Source: Methylosinus sp. Ce-a6 (GTDB lineage: Bacteria > Pseudomonadota > Alphaproteobacteria > Rhizobiales > Beijerinckiaceae). Taken from it: 64,000 bases of DNA. The stretch lies in contig NZ_BGJX01000016.1 of NCBI RefSeq assembly GCF_009811655.1, positions 1 to 64,000 of the forward strand. Reading direction: 5' to 3'. Position 1 is the stretch's first letter. Every line of letters begins with the position of its first letter. Positions 25,723 to 37,476 of this stretch are shown one piece after another. The notes under the pieces were generated by a model. That model searched no databases, had not been told where the DNA came from, and worked only from the letters and a program-made list of their open reading frames with translations. The position numbers and the translations under genes were made by a program.

Positions 25723-27861
25723 ATGTCTTCCCTGGCTCGTTTCCCAAAAACGCCAAGGCTCGCGCAAATGTCGCTCGCACTCGCCACGCCCGGCCGCAGG
25801 CTCGGCTCGATCATTCTCTGGTCCGCCGTCGTCGTGATCGGCGTTTTCGCGCTCTTCACTCTGGCGACGGCGCGCGGCGAGACAGTCAACGCAATGTGGC
25901 TCGTGACCGCGGCGATCTGCGTCTATCTCGTCGCCTATCGCTTCTATTCGCTGTTCATCGCTCGCCACGCCCTCGGCCTCGACCCCGAGCGCAAGACGCC
26001 GGCGCATCGCCGCAACGACGGGCTCGATTATGTGCCGACCGACAAATATGTGCTGTTCGGCCATCATTTCGCGGCCATCGCCGGGGCCGGGCCGCTGGTC
26101 GGCCCCGTGCTCGCGGCGCAAATGGGCTATCTGCCCGGAACGCTCTGGCTGCTGACCGGCGTCGTCTTCGCCGGCGCGGTGCAGGATTTCGTCGTGCTGT
26201 TCATCTCGACGCGGCGCGACGGACGCTCGCTCGGCGATCTCATCAAGACCGAGCTCGGCCCGGCCGCCGGCCTCGTCGCGATGATCGGCATATTGACGAT
26301 CATGGTGATCTTGCTCGCCGTTCTGGCGCTCATCGTCGTCAAGGCGCTGGCCGACAGCCCCTGGGGCTTCTTCACCGTCTTCGCCACTCTGCCCATCGCC
26401 GTGCTGATGGGCGTCTATGGCCGCTATCTGCGGCCCGGGCGGATTTTCGAAATGTCGGCGATCGGCTTCGTGCTGCTCATCGCCGCAATCGCGCTCGGCC
26501 GCACTGTGGCTGAGACGCCGGCGCTGGCCGCGCTGTTTTCCTTCAAGGGCGAGGCGCTCGCCTTCATGCTGATCTTCTATGGCTTCGTCGCCTCTGTGCT
26601 GCCGGTCTGGTTCCTGCTCGCGCCGCGCGACTATCTCTCGACATTCCTGAAGATCGGCACCATCGCCTCTCTCGCGCTCGGCATTTTCTACGTCATGCCG
26701 GAGCTCAGAATGCCGGCCGTCAGCCGTTTCATCGACGGGACGGGCCCGGTCTTCGCGGGCGGCGTGTTTCCCTTTCTCTTCATCACCCTCGCTTGCGGCG
26801 CGATCTCCGGCTTTCACGCCCTCGTCTCCTCCGGCACCACGCCCAAGATGATCGGCGACGAAACGCAGATCCGCTTCATCGGCTATGGCGCGATGCTGAT
26901 GGAGTCCTTCGTCGCCATCATGGCGCTGGTCGCCGCCAGCGTGCTCGATCCCGGCGTCTATTTCGCGATGAACAGCGCGCCGGCCGTCATCGGCGCGACC
27001 GCCGATACGGCGGCGCAGACGATCTCCTCTTGGGGCTTCGTCATCACGCCGGAGGCTCTGACCCAGGCCGCCGCGGAGGTCGGCGAGAAGACTGTGCTGT
27101 CGCGCGCGGGCGGCGCGCCGACGCTCGCCATCGGCATGGCGAAAATCCTGTCGGGGGCGATCGGCGGAGCGTCCATGACCGCCTTCTGGTATCATTTCGC
27201 CATTCTCTTCGAGGCGCTGTTCATCCTCACCACGGTCGACGCCGGAACGCGCGTCGCGCGCTTCATGATCCAGGATCTCGTCGGAACCTTTTGGCCGCGC
27301 TTCAAGCATACGCGCGCCTGGATTCCCAATCTCATCGCCACGGCGCTCGCCGTCTCCGGCTGGGGCTGGTTCCTCTATCAGGGCGTCGTCGATCCTCTCG
27401 GCGGCATCAACACGCTCTGGCCCATGTTCGGCATCGCCAACCAAATGCTGGCGGCGATCGCGCTCACCCTCTGCACCGTGGTGCTGTTCCGCATGAAGCG
27501 CGAGCGTTACGCCTTCATCGTCGCCGCGCCGGCGACATGGCTCTATATCTGCACGCTGACGGCCGGCGCGGAGAAGATTTTCCATTCCGACCCCAAGATC
27601 GGCTTCCTCGCCCATGCGGCGCGCTATTCCGGCGCCGCGGCGGAGGGCAAGCTGATCGCTCCGGCCAAGACCGCCGCCGAAATGAGCCGCATCGTCTTCA
27701 ACGACTATGTGAACACGACGCTCTGCGCCGTGTTCATCGCGCTCGTTTTGTCGATGCTGTTCTTCGGCCTCAAATCGATCCGCGAGGCGCTGCGCGCGAC
27801 GAGCGTCACCACCAGAGAGACGAGCGATGAGCTGCAAGATCTGCGGATTGCCCGCGCTTGA
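25723..27861 (+). CDS. cstA: CstA-family carbon starvation protein (peptide/pyruvate transporter)
   Basis: The protein has 712 residues with about 16 hydrophobic helices. It starts at the ATG seven bases after CGGGAG. Family signatures include YVPTDKYVLFGHHFAAIAGAGPLVGPVLAAQ, LPGTLWLLTGVVFAGAVQDFVVLFISTRRDGRSLGDL, PLRPGRIFEMSAIGF-like PGRIFEMSAIGF, CGAISGFHALVSSGTTPKM and TTVDAGTRVARFMIQD. CstA-type carriers import peptides or pyruvate under carbon limitation. The next gene, overlapping by 35 bp, is ybdD-like, the standard partner. The frame is open far upstream but lacks conserved sequence there. Confidence 0.95.
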   Translation: MSSLARFPKTPRLAQMSLALATPGRRLGSIILWSAVVVIGVFALFTLATARGETVNAMWLVTAAICVYLVAYRFYSLFIARHALGLDPERKTPAHRRNDGLDYVPTDKYVLFGHHFAAIAGAGPLVGPVLAAQMGYLPGTLWLLTGVVFAGAVQDFVVLFISTRRDGRSLGDLIKTELGPAAGLVAMIGILTIMVILLAVLALIVVKALADSPWGFFTVFATLPIAVLMGVYGRYLRPGRIFEMSAIGFVLLIAAIALGRTVAETPALAALFSFKGEALAFMLIFYGFVASVLPVWFLLAPRDYLSTFLKIGTIASLALGIFYVMPELRMPAVSRFIDGTGPVFAGGVFPFLFITLACGAISGFHALVSSGTTPKMIGDETQIRFIGYGAMLMESFVAIMALVAASVLDPGVYFAMNSAPAVIGATADTAAQTISSWGFVITPEALTQAAAEVGEKTVLSRAGGAPTLAIGMAKILSGAIGGASMTAFWYHFAILFEALFILTTVDAGTRVARFMIQDLVGTFWPRFKHTRAWIPNLIATALAVSGWGWFLYQGVVDPLGGINTLWPMFGIANQMLAAIALTLCTVVLFRMKRERYAFIVAAPATWLYICTLTAGAEKIFHSDPKIGFLAHAARYSGAAAEGKLIAPAKTAAEMSRIVFNDYVNTTLCAVFIALVLSMLFFGLKSIREALRATSVTTRETSDELQDLRIARA

Positions 27862-28054
27862 TCTTTTCAAGCTCGGATCGAAGCTGCGCCAGGGCGCGCG
27901 GCTGATGATCGGGCAGGGCGATTACGACGCCTATGTCGCGCATCGGCGCGCCAATCATCCGGACGAGCCGCCGATGACGCGCGAGGCGTTCTTCCTCGAG
28001 CGTCAGGCGAGCCGCTTCGGCGAGGGCGGCCGGCGCGCGTTACGCTGCTGCTGA
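27827..28054 (+). CDS. YbdD/YjiX family protein
   Basis: The protein has 75 residues. The core ALDLFKLGSKLRQGARLMIGQGDYDAYVAHRRANHPDEPPMTREAFFLERQASRF is the YbdD/YjiX pattern, with the sequence GxxDYDxYVxHxxxxHPxxPxMxxxEFF. It overlaps the cstA 3' end by 35 bp in another frame, so the two are translationally linked. YbdD-type proteins are needed with CstA-type carriers for pyruvate uptake in E. coli. The N-terminal CKICGL gives a CxxC pair absent from most relatives. Confidence 0.88.
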   Translation: MSCKICGLPALDLFKLGSKLRQGARLMIGQGDYDAYVAHRRANHPDEPPMTREAFFLERQASRFGEGGRRALRCC

Positions 28055-28336
28055 CGGGCGCGCCAGCGCGCGAAAGGCGAGCAGCGCGGCGGCCTCGGCC
28101 GTGTTCAGCGAATAGGCCATGTAGAGAAAGCCGAGGCGCGTCGGCCGCGTTTCTCTGATTTTCTCGACGAGCGCCGTCGGCTCGAAGGGCGCGAGGACGG
28201 TGAATTCGTGCAGCACGTCTTCCGCCGCACGGCGAAAGCGGTCGCGCTCGGCGATCGGCGCATCGTCCCAATGCTCGGCTCTGGACCCGAGGCGGACGAA
28301 CAATGCTCTCGCGAGGCTTTCGATCAGGTCGATCAT
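28040..28336 (-). CDS. Hypothetical protein, 98 residues
   Basis: The frame starts MIDLIESLARALFVRLGSRAEHWDDAPIAERDRFR and is helical throughout; no conserved family is recognised. Codon positions look coding, but its last 15 bases overlap the end of ybdD on the opposite strand. An earlier ATG (MFSPSSVTFENH) is possible. The pattern WDDAPxAERDRFR resembles small proteins of phage or island origin, which is only an impression. Confidence 0.5.
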   Translation of the reverse strand: MIDLIESLARALFVRLGSRAEHWDDAPIAERDRFRRAAEDVLHEFTVLAPFEPTALVEKIRETRPTRLGFLYMAYSLNTAEAAALLAFRALARPSAAA

Positions 28337-28560
28337 GTGATTCTCGAACGTGACAGATGACGGGGAGAACATTCGTGGCCGAACCAGAGCAAATTCATTT
28401 TTCGTTAATCTATGCCCGGCGCGCAACGGTGAGCATAGATCGAAAATCTACGCAATCGCGCCTGTGGCGCTCGGAATGCGCGAGCGCTCGCCGCTACGGC
28501 CGGCCGCCCGGCGCCCGATCGCCTGTTCACCTTTCCCCGCGCCTGCTCTAAGCTTCCGCC

Positions 28561-29400
28561 ATGTCCCCTGACGCCGATTTCGCTCCGGAGCCGGGCCTCG
28601 CCGCGCTCATCGACTGGTATCTGTCGATCGGCGTCGACATGGCCGTGGACGAGACGCCGCATGATCGTTTCGCGGAGAGCGCGGCGCCGCCGGTCCGCCC
28701 CGCCGAGCCCGCAGTCGCCCGCGCGCCTTCGCCCGGCGTCGCGCCGCCCACGCCGCGGCCGCCCGCGCGGGAGGCGCGCCCCGGCCGCGCCGCGCCCGTT
28801 TTTCCGGAGGAGGCCGCCCGCGCCGCGCGCGACGCCGCCGCGCAGGCGACGACGATCGACGGATTGCGGGCGCTGCTCGAATCCTTCGAGGGCTGCGCGT
28901 TGAAGGCGACCGCCGGCCATTTTCTCTTTTCGGCCGGCGCGCCCGGCGCGCCTCTGATGGCGCTGGATTTTTCGCCGGGAGAGGAGGAGGAGCGCGGCGG
29001 CGCGGCCTTCGTCGGACCGGAGGCGCGCCTGCTCGACAATATGTTGCGCGCGATTGGCCGCGATCGCTCCAGCGCCTATCTCGCCTATGCGACGCCCTGG
29101 CGCCCGCCCGGCGCGCGCGAGCTCAACGCGACGGAGGTCGCGGCGCTCAATCCCTTCCTGCGCCGCCACATCGCGCTCGCCGCGCCGCGCGCGCTGCTGA
29201 TCCTCGGCGATTTCGCCGCCCGCGCGGCGCTCGGCTCGCCGGATGTCGCGCGCTATCGCGGCGCCTGGTTCGATTATGACACCGGCGGCGGGACGGCGCG
29301 CGCGCTGCTCGCGCCATCGCTCGCGAGCCTGCTGCGCACCCCGATCCTGAAGCGCCGCGCCTGGCGCGATCTGCGCGCTGTCGCGGGCGCCTTCGGCTGA
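28561..29400 (+). CDS. Uracil-DNA glycosylase family-4 homologue with degenerate motifs
   Basis: The protein has 279 residues. The first 90 are proline/alanine-rich. The fold of family 4/5 uracil-DNA glycosylases is recognisable (LRALLESFEGCALKATAGHFLF, AFVGPEARLLDNMLRAIG, YLAYATPWRPPGARELNATEV, LNPFLRRHIALAAPRALLILGDFAARAAL, YRGAWFDYD). The catalytic/phosphate motif GEAPGxxED appears as DFSPGEEEE, and the second cluster cysteine at xCxPFLxRHI is L (LNPFL). Only one of the four usual cluster cysteines (GCALK) is clear. It may be inactive or altered. It ends one base before ispG, on the opposite strand. Confidence 0.78.
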   Translation: MSPDADFAPEPGLAALIDWYLSIGVDMAVDETPHDRFAESAAPPVRPAEPAVARAPSPGVAPPTPRPPAREARPGRAAPVFPEEAARAARDAAAQATTIDGLRALLESFEGCALKATAGHFLFSAGAPGAPLMALDFSPGEEEERGGAAFVGPEARLLDNMLRAIGRDRSSAYLAYATPWRPPGARELNATEVAALNPFLRRHIALAAPRALLILGDFAARAALGSPDVARYRGAWFDYDTGGGTARALLAPSLASLLRTPILKRRAWRDLRAVAGAFG

Positions 29401-30696
29401 TTATTCCGCCGCTTCGCCCTTCGCGCCGCCGGCGAAGCGGCGGGCGACATAATCCTCGACGATGCGGGTGAATTCCTCGGCGATGCCCTCGCCGCGCAGC
29501 GTCATCGCCTTCTTGCCGTCGATGAAGACGGGAGCCGTCGGCGCTTCGCCCGTGCCGGGCAGCGAAATGCCGATATCGGCGTGCTTCGACTCGCCCGGCC
29601 CGTTGACGATGCAGCCCATCACCGCGACGTTCAGCGTCTCGACGCCCGGATAATCCTGCCGCCAGACGGCCATGCGGTCGCGAATATGCGCCTGAATGTC
29701 GCGCGCCAGCTCCTGAAACACGGTGGAGGTGGTGCGCCCGCAGCCGGGGCAGGCGGCGACGAGCGGCACGAAAGTGCGGAACCCCATCGTCTGCAAAATC
29801 TCTTGCGCGACGCGCACCTCATTGGCGCGGTCGCCGCCGGGCTCGGGCGTCAGCGACACGCGGATCGTGTCGCCTATGCCGTCCTGAAGCAGCACGCCGA
29901 GCGCCGCCGCCGAGGCGACGACGCCCTTCGAGCCCATGCCGGCCTCGGTGAGGCCGAGGTGGAGAGCATAATCGCTGCGCAGCGCCAACATGCGATAGAC
30001 GGCGATGAGGTCCTGCACGGCGGAGACCTTGGCCGAGATGACGATGCGGTCGCGCGTAAGGCCGATCTCCTCGGCGCGCTCGGCGGAGATCAGCGCCGAG
30101 CGGGCGAGCGCCTCGCGCGTCACCGCGCGCGTGTCGAGCGGCGCCTGCGCATGGGCGTTGATGTCCATCAGATGGGTCAAGAGCTCCTGGTCGAGCGAGC
30201 CCCAATTGGCGCCGATGCGCACCGCTTTGCCGTGCTTGATCGCGAGCTCGACGATCGCGCCGAATTGCCGGTCCTTCTTCTCCTTGAAGCCGACATTGCC
30301 CGGATTGATGCGATATTTGTCGAGCGCCTCGCCGCAGGCCGGATGATCGGCGAGCAGCTTGTGGCCGATGTAATGGAAATCGCCGACCAGCGGGACCTCG
30401 ACGCCCTTTTGCGCCAGCCGGTCGCGAATATGCGGCACGGCGGCGGCGGCCTCGTCGCGGTCGACGGTGATGCGCACCAGCTCGGAGCCGGCGCGGACCA
30501 GCGATTCGATCTGCGCGACGGTGGAGTCGACATCGGCCGTGTCGGTGTTGGTCATGGATTGGACGACGATCGCGCCGCCGCCGCCGATCGTCACCGCGCG
30601 CGGACCCCGGCCGATCGTGACCGCGCGCGTCTTATGGCGCGGCGCCGGCTCGGCGGCGACGGGGTCGGGAAGGCGGGTCTCGATCGGGTCGGTCAT
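29401..30696 (-). CDS. ispG: 4-hydroxy-3-methylbut-2-enyl-diphosphate synthase
   Basis: The protein has 431 residues and performs the seventh step of the DXP isoprenoid pathway, reducing MEcPP to HMBPP. Features: [67 protein letters not shown], and the [4Fe-4S] cysteines C316 and C319 ([10 protein letters not shown]) with C362 ([10 protein letters not shown]). It is the standard bacterial IspG lacking the large insert of plants. dxs of the same pathway is at 12.1 kb. Confidence 0.96.
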   Translation of the reverse strand: MTDPIETRLPDPVAAEPAPRHKTRAVTIGRGPRAVTIGGGGAIVVQSMTNTDTADVDSTVAQIESLVRAGSELVRITVDRDEAAAAVPHIRDRLAQKGVEVPLVGDFHYIGHKLLADHPACGEALDKYRINPGNVGFKEKKDRQFGAIVELAIKHGKAVRIGANWGSLDQELLTHLMDINAHAQAPLDTRAVTREALARSALISAERAEEIGLTRDRIVISAKVSAVQDLIAVYRMLALRSDYALHLGLTEAGMGSKGVVASAAALGVLLQDGIGDTIRVSLTPEPGGDRANEVRVAQEILQTMGFRTFVPLVAACPGCGRTTSTVFQELARDIQAHIRDRMAVWRQDYPGVETLNVAVMGCIVNGPGESKHADIGISLPGTGEAPTAPVFIDGKKAMTLRGEGIAEEFTRIVEDYVARRFAGGAKGEAAE

Positions 30697-30777
30697 TTTC
30701 AGTTCCTGTCGGTCCTCGCGCCTTTTTCGGACCGAAACGGGCTCAGCGTCAAGCGGAGTAACGACGTTAGGACTTTA

Positions 30778-31260
30778 TCAGTTCGACATCTGGATCGCGG
30801 ATTTTGCAGGAATGTTGAATTGCACGGGCAGCCCAAATCCAAAGAAAATTGCGATCAGAACAACGATAAGGAGCGTTGTGGCGAAAGCAACGGACGCCCA
30901 GTAAGATGTTCAGAATGAGCGCCAGAAATCGCCTTTCAGAGCCTCGGCCAAGATTCGTGGGCGTTCTTCTTTGATAATGTCCTCGGCGTATTCCGCCAAT
31001 ATCTGATCAGATTGGGATAGATAAGCGCTCAAAACGGCGTCGGTCTGGGTAGACATATGGTGTTTGCATTCTTCTTGCGTCGGACGGCGCCCATTCGTCT
31101 CACGAAACTCCTGGATCCATTGCCGCTTCGCATTTTTGTACAGGGCGTACGCCACCGCTCCCGCGACAGGGCTGGCCGCTCCAGAAAGCCTTTCGAAGAC
31201 AGTATTATATTCCGAGGACCTGGAAAGACTAGGCGGCGGGTTTTGTTCGTCTCGAATCAC
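30778..31260 (-). pseudogene. Helical protein plus transmembrane tail, split by an in-frame TGA
   Basis: A GTG start at 31260 gives 116 residues ending at TGA 30910-30912 (GDFWRSF). The same frame continues without any start for 43 codons to TGA at 30778: TSYWASVAF, then a strong transmembrane segment (ATTLLIVVLIAIFFGFGL), then PVQFNIPAKSAIQMSN. A single TGG-to-TGA change would explain this, giving a 159-residue tail-anchored protein. The upstream region reads SPVAGAVAYALYKNAKRQW and EFRETNGRRPTQEEC; no family is recognised. Alternatives are a functional truncated form or stop readthrough. The gene follows a small gene that overlaps its start. Confidence 0.6.
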
Positions 31261-31444
31261 GACGGACCGCCTCCATATTCTTTACCACTTCCGTGAATTT
31301 CGCGTCGGCAGCGTTCAATGCCCTGTGATAAGCTTCTCGATCGACCACGAGCGCGTGTTCTCCATTCGGCAGCAATCGTCGGTCGATGACGCTGGTTTTT
31401 CCGCTTTTGCCTAGGACCACGTGTTTTTGATCTTTTTTGAACAT
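31229..31444 (-). CDS. Hypothetical small protein, 71 residues
   Basis: The frame starts MFKKDQKHVVLGKSGKTSV (a GTG lies one codon earlier) and ends RRDSRRTKPAA. It is basic and polar, with no family recognised. It overlaps the start of the following interrupted gene by about 30 bp, which suggests a two-gene accessory operon. The base composition is less GC-rich than nearby core genes. The spacer 31448-31554 shows no clear gene. Confidence 0.45.
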   Translation of the reverse strand: MFKKDQKHVVLGKSGKTSVIDRRLLPNGEHALVVDREAYHRALNAADAKFTEVVKNMEAVRRDSRRTKPAA

Positions 31445-31554
31445 CACGAGCTGTCCCCGATCTGCGGCGAGCCTTCCGAACCGGCCACTTTCTGGAATTT
31501 TTTATCACATTTCCACAATGTTGCGAGGGCTCACACCCTCGAAAGCGAAGTTGC

Positions 31555-32436
31555 TCAGATGTTCGGCTCACGCTTTGGCAATATGCCCATGCGCCTGGCG
31601 ACGATGCGATCCACCAGCCGCGCCGGCAGCAAGCGCGGCAACACCCAGTCCAACAGATAGTTCGGCACGACGCGAATGCGCGCCGGAGGCCGCGGGTCGG
31701 TCAACGCGCGCAGCGCGGCCGCCGCGACGCGCTCCGGCGGCGGGCCGAGCCGGCCCTTCTCCACGGCCCATTTCTGCAGCCTGCGCGCCGAGGCGCCGTA
31801 GACGGTCGAATCATAGCGGCCGAAATCGGCATGCTCGGCCTTGTCCCATATGGGCGTGGCGATCACGCCCGGCTCCACGACCACCACATCGACGCCGAAA
31901 ATCAACAGTTCCCGCCGCAAAGCGTCGGAGAGGCCTTCCAGCGCATGTTTCGAGGCGGCGTAGGCGCCGAGAAAGGGCGAGGCGAGGCTGCCGGCCACCG
32001 AGCTCATATTCACGATGCGGCCCGGCGCGCCGCGGCGCTCCTCCACGCCCGCGCCCAAAAGTGGCGCGAAGGCCTGGGTGACGGCGAGCTGGCCGATCAG
32101 ATTGACCTCGATCTGGCGGCGGAACTCCTCGAGCGGCTGATAGAGCAGCGGCCCCGGAAAAGCCGCGCCGGCGTTGTTGACGAGGCCGGCGAGCGTCGCC
32201 CCCTCGAGGCGCCGCTCCGTCTCCCGCGCCGCCTCGGCCACGGCTCGGGCGTCGGTCACGTCGAAGAGAAGCGGCGTGAAGCGCGCGGCGCCGAAGCGCG
32301 CCTGCAGCCGCTCGCTGTCGGCGAGGCTGCGGACGCCGCCGAAGACATGGAAGCCGCGAGCGGTCAGCGCCTCGGCGACGGCGTGGCCTATGCCGGTGGA
32401 GACGCCCGTCACGACGACGAATTTCTTCTCGTTCAT
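31555..32436 (-). CDS. Short-chain dehydrogenase/reductase
   Basis: The protein has 293 residues. It is a classical SDR: VVVTGVSTGIGHAVA (TGxxxGIG), LVNNAGAAFPGPL, the catalytic serine IVNMSSVAG, and YAASKHALEGL with Tyr-x3-Lys. The tail about 225-290 is hydrophobic and basic (YLLDWVLPRLLPARLVDRIVARR), suggesting membrane association. It starts three bases after the stop of the upstream amidase gene on the same strand. Substrate unknown; lipid or sterol-type substrates are common for this subgroup. Confidence 0.88.
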   Translation of the reverse strand: MNEKKFVVVTGVSTGIGHAVAEALTARGFHVFGGVRSLADSERLQARFGAARFTPLLFDVTDARAVAEAARETERRLEGATLAGLVNNAGAAFPGPLLYQPLEEFRRQIEVNLIGQLAVTQAFAPLLGAGVEERRGAPGRIVNMSSVAGSLASPFLGAYAASKHALEGLSDALRRELLIFGVDVVVVEPGVIATPIWDKAEHADFGRYDSTVYGASARRLQKWAVEKGRLGPPPERVAAAALRALTDPRPPARIRVVPNYLLDWVLPRLLPARLVDRIVARRMGILPKREPNI

Positions 32437-32439
32437 GCG

Positions 32440-33174
32440 TCAGGACCCCGCGAGCGCGCGCAATGTCGCAATGGTGGAGCTGTCCGCGCGGCCGTCGACG
32501 AGGGCGGGGCGGAAATGCCGCTGGAAGGCGGCGACCGCGCCGGCCGAAGCCTCGTCGTAATTGCCGGAGACATCGATTTGATAGCCGTAATCGGCGAGCG
32601 TTCTGTGCAAGTCCCTCACCTCGGCTCCGCTCGCGCCCGTCTCCAGCGCCGCGCCGCCGATGATCCGGGCGGGCTCCACATAATGGCCGACGCCCTGCTC
32701 CGCCAGCGCCTTCCAGGGGAAGAATTCGCCAGGGTCGATCTTGCGGCCGATGGCGATGTCCGAATGGCCGAGCACGCGCCGCGGGAGAATAGCGCGGCGC
32801 TCGCAAATGTCGCGGCAGAGCGCGGCGACGGCCTCGATCTGCCGGTCCGGGAAGGGGCGCGGATCGGCATGGCCGGGATGGACGATCTCTATGCCGATCG
32901 AGGCCGAGTTCATGTCGGTCTCGCCGGCCCAGAAGCTGCGGCCGGCGTGCCAGGCGCGGCGCGCCTCGGGCACGAGCTGGAGAATGGTTCCATCCTCGTC
33001 GACGAAATAATGCGCGGAGACCTGCGATTCGGCGCGGGTGAGCTGTTCCAGCGCGGAAGGCCCCGTCGGCATTCCGGTGTAATGCAGGATCAGCGAGGAG
33101 ATGGGCGTCAGCCGCTCGCCGTGATTGGGCGAAGGGCAAAAATCGGCGGCGTGCGGCGTGTCGGGCGCGGGCAT
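32440..33174 (-). CDS. N-acetylmuramoyl-L-alanine amidase (AmiD-like)
   Basis: The protein has 244 residues from an ATG after GGAGAA. The amidase_2 fold is visible: LILHYTGM (first zinc His), QVSAHYFVDEDGTI, WHAGRSFWAG, MNSASIGIEIVHPGH, and ILPRRVLGHSDIAIGRKIDPGEFFPW with zinc and catalytic residues. The C-terminal 60 residues (LHRTLADYGYQI and AVAAFQRHFRPA) form a peptidoglycan-binding domain. It lacks an obvious signal peptide, so it may be cytoplasmic and recycle muropeptides, like AmpD. Longer open frame upstream is not coding-like. Confidence 0.9.
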   Translation of the reverse strand: MPAPDTPHAADFCPSPNHGERLTPISSLILHYTGMPTGPSALEQLTRAESQVSAHYFVDEDGTILQLVPEARRAWHAGRSFWAGETDMNSASIGIEIVHPGHADPRPFPDRQIEAVAALCRDICERRAILPRRVLGHSDIAIGRKIDPGEFFPWKALAEQGVGHYVEPARIIGGAALETGASGAEVRDLHRTLADYGYQIDVSGNYDEASAGAVAAFQRHFRPALVDGRADSSTIATLRALAGS

Positions 33175-33278
33175 GTCTTCTCCGATCGGCCAGAGCGTGC
33201 TGCTCGCAATAACATGAACCGATATCGCCGAGCCTGATTTGTGAGACGGCGACGGCGAAGCAAAAGGCCGGAGTCGCT

Positions 33279-35804
<2,526 letters not shown>

Positions 35805-35829
35805 GAAATTCCCCCGACTCTCATTTCGG

Positions 35830-35922
35830 CGTCATCGCGAGGGCCGTGAGCGACGAAGCGATCCAGGGGCCGCCCCACGGCCCCTGGATCGCTTCGCCTC
35901 GCTCGCGATGACGGCCGCGTTT
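35830..35922. repeat. 93-bp nested hairpin repeat (ATCGCGAG family)
   Basis: Outer arms CGTCATCGCGAG / CTCGCGATGACG enclose inner arms GAAGCGATCCAGGGGCC / GGCCCCTGGATCGCTTC around a short centre. The sequence is related to the repeat at 52438-52500. It lies between the ATPase and peptidase genes, both on the minus strand. Confidence 0.75.
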
Positions 35923-35929
35923 CCGGATG

Positions 35930-37312
35930 TCACGCCGCCAGGGCGGCGAGCACCCGAACCCAGGAGCGCGAGCCCTTCTTGAACGAACTATACGCATATT
36001 TTTCGTTGGGCGAATGAATGCGGTCGTCCTCGAGCGCGAAGCCAATCATCAGCGAATCCATGCCGAGGTCGCGCTTGAACGCCCCGACGATCGGAATGGA
36101 GCCGCCGCAGCCGACGAGCGCCGCCTCCTTGTCCCACTCCTCGCGCAGCGCCCGCCGCGCCCGCGAGAGCGCCTCGGAGCCGAAAGGCAGCTGCAGCGCG
36201 CGCGAGGCCCCGTGGGGGACGAATTCCGCGCGCACGTCGACCGGCAGGCGCTCGCGCACGAAAGCGCGGAAACTGTCGAGCACCTTCTCCGGGTCCTGCG
36301 AGCCGACGAGGCGGAAGGAGACCTTGGCGCTGGCCTTCCCCGGCAGCACCGTCTTGGCTCCGGGGCCGACATAGCCGCCGACGATTCCGTTCACGTCGCA
36401 GGTCGGGCGCGACCAGGCCTGCTCCATGACGCTGCGGCCGCGCTCGCCCGCCGGGCGCGAGACGCCGACGCTCGCCAGAAACGCCTTCTCGTCGAATTCG
36501 AGCCCGCGCCATTGCGCGGCGATCTCCTCGGGGAGCTCGGCGACGCCGTCATAGAAGCCGGGCAGGGCGACGCGGCCTTCGGCGTCATGGAGATCGGCGA
36601 TGATCTTGGCGAGCACATGGATCGGATTGACGACCGGCCCGCCGAATATGCCGGAATGGAGATCGCGGTCGGCGGCCTCGAGGATCACCTCCTCCTGCGC
36701 GAGGCCGCGCAGCATTGTGGTGATCGCGGGCGTCCGCGTATTCCACATGCCGGTGTCGCAAACGAGCGCGAGAGCGGGCTCGGAGAGCTCCTCGCGATTG
36801 GCGGCGAAGAAATCCGGCAGAGAGGGGGAGCCCGTCTCCTCCTCGCCCTCGAAGAGGAAGGTGATATGGCAGGGCAGCCCGCCATTGCGCTGAAAGGCGC
36901 GGCAGGCCTCGAGGAAGGTCATGAGCTGGCCCTTGTCGTCCGAGGCGCCGCGGGCGACGATCTCCTCGCCTTTCGCGCCCTCGGCGAGGCGCGGCTCGAA
37001 AGGATCGCTGACCCAGAGGTCGAGCGGGTCCGGCGGCTGCACGTCGTAATGGCCGTAGAAGAGCACATGGGGCGCGTCCGGCCGCTTGGCCTTCGCATGG
37101 CCGACGACGATCGGATGGCCGGGCGTGTCGCGCACGCTCGCTTCAAAGCCGAGCTCTCGCAATTGGCCGGCCAGCCAATCCGCCGCGCGTCGGCATTCGG
37201 ACGCGAAGGCCGGATCGGTGGAGACGGATTTGATGCGCAGAAAGTCGAAGAGGCGATCCGTGGCGGCGGGCAGATCGGCGTCGAGCGATTGGAGAACGGT
37301 TTCAGTCGACAT
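35930..37312 (-). CDS. M20-family dipeptidase/metallopeptidase
   Basis: The protein has 460 residues. It belongs to the carnosinase-like M20 group: HVLFYGHYDVQPPDPLDLW (metal ligand His and Asp in GHYDVQP), VARGASDDKGQLMTFLEA (bridging Asp), FLFEGEEETGSPSL (catalytic Glu plus ligand), LVCDTGMW, and the dimerisation domain with RDLHSGIFGG and PGKASAKVSFRLVG. It would hydrolyse dipeptides in the cytoplasm using two zinc ions. No signal peptide. No linked transporter is nearby. Confidence 0.93.
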   Translation of the reverse strand: MSTETVLQSLDADLPAATDRLFDFLRIKSVSTDPAFASECRRAADWLAGQLRELGFEASVRDTPGHPIVVGHAKAKRPDAPHVLFYGHYDVQPPDPLDLWVSDPFEPRLAEGAKGEEIVARGASDDKGQLMTFLEACRAFQRNGGLPCHITFLFEGEEETGSPSLPDFFAANREELSEPALALVCDTGMWNTRTPAITTMLRGLAQEEVILEAADRDLHSGIFGGPVVNPIHVLAKIIADLHDAEGRVALPGFYDGVAELPEEIAAQWRGLEFDEKAFLASVGVSRPAGERGRSVMEQAWSRPTCDVNGIVGGYVGPGAKTVLPGKASAKVSFRLVGSQDPEKVLDSFRAFVRERLPVDVRAEFVPHGASRALQLPFGSEALSRARRALREEWDKEAALVGCGGSIPIVGAFKRDLGMDSLMIGFALEDDRIHSPNEKYAYSSFKKGSRSWVRVLAALAA

Positions 37313-37476
37313 GAAAGGCGCTCCGTTGCGAGTCGCGCCGCGCTTCGAGGGCGCGGCGCGAGCGGGATGAAAACTGGGCGTTTGGACGTGGAAGCTAGTG
37401 CGAACCCGGCGTCATGAAAAGGGCGGCGCCTGCTCGGCCTGGGCTCCGAATCCAGGTGGACAGTTCCTATGCAACC

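Noticed and set aside
25576..27870. 764-codon minus-strand frame opposite cstA
   Set aside because: Composition is Asp/Arg/Gly-rich shadow; cstA is unambiguous.
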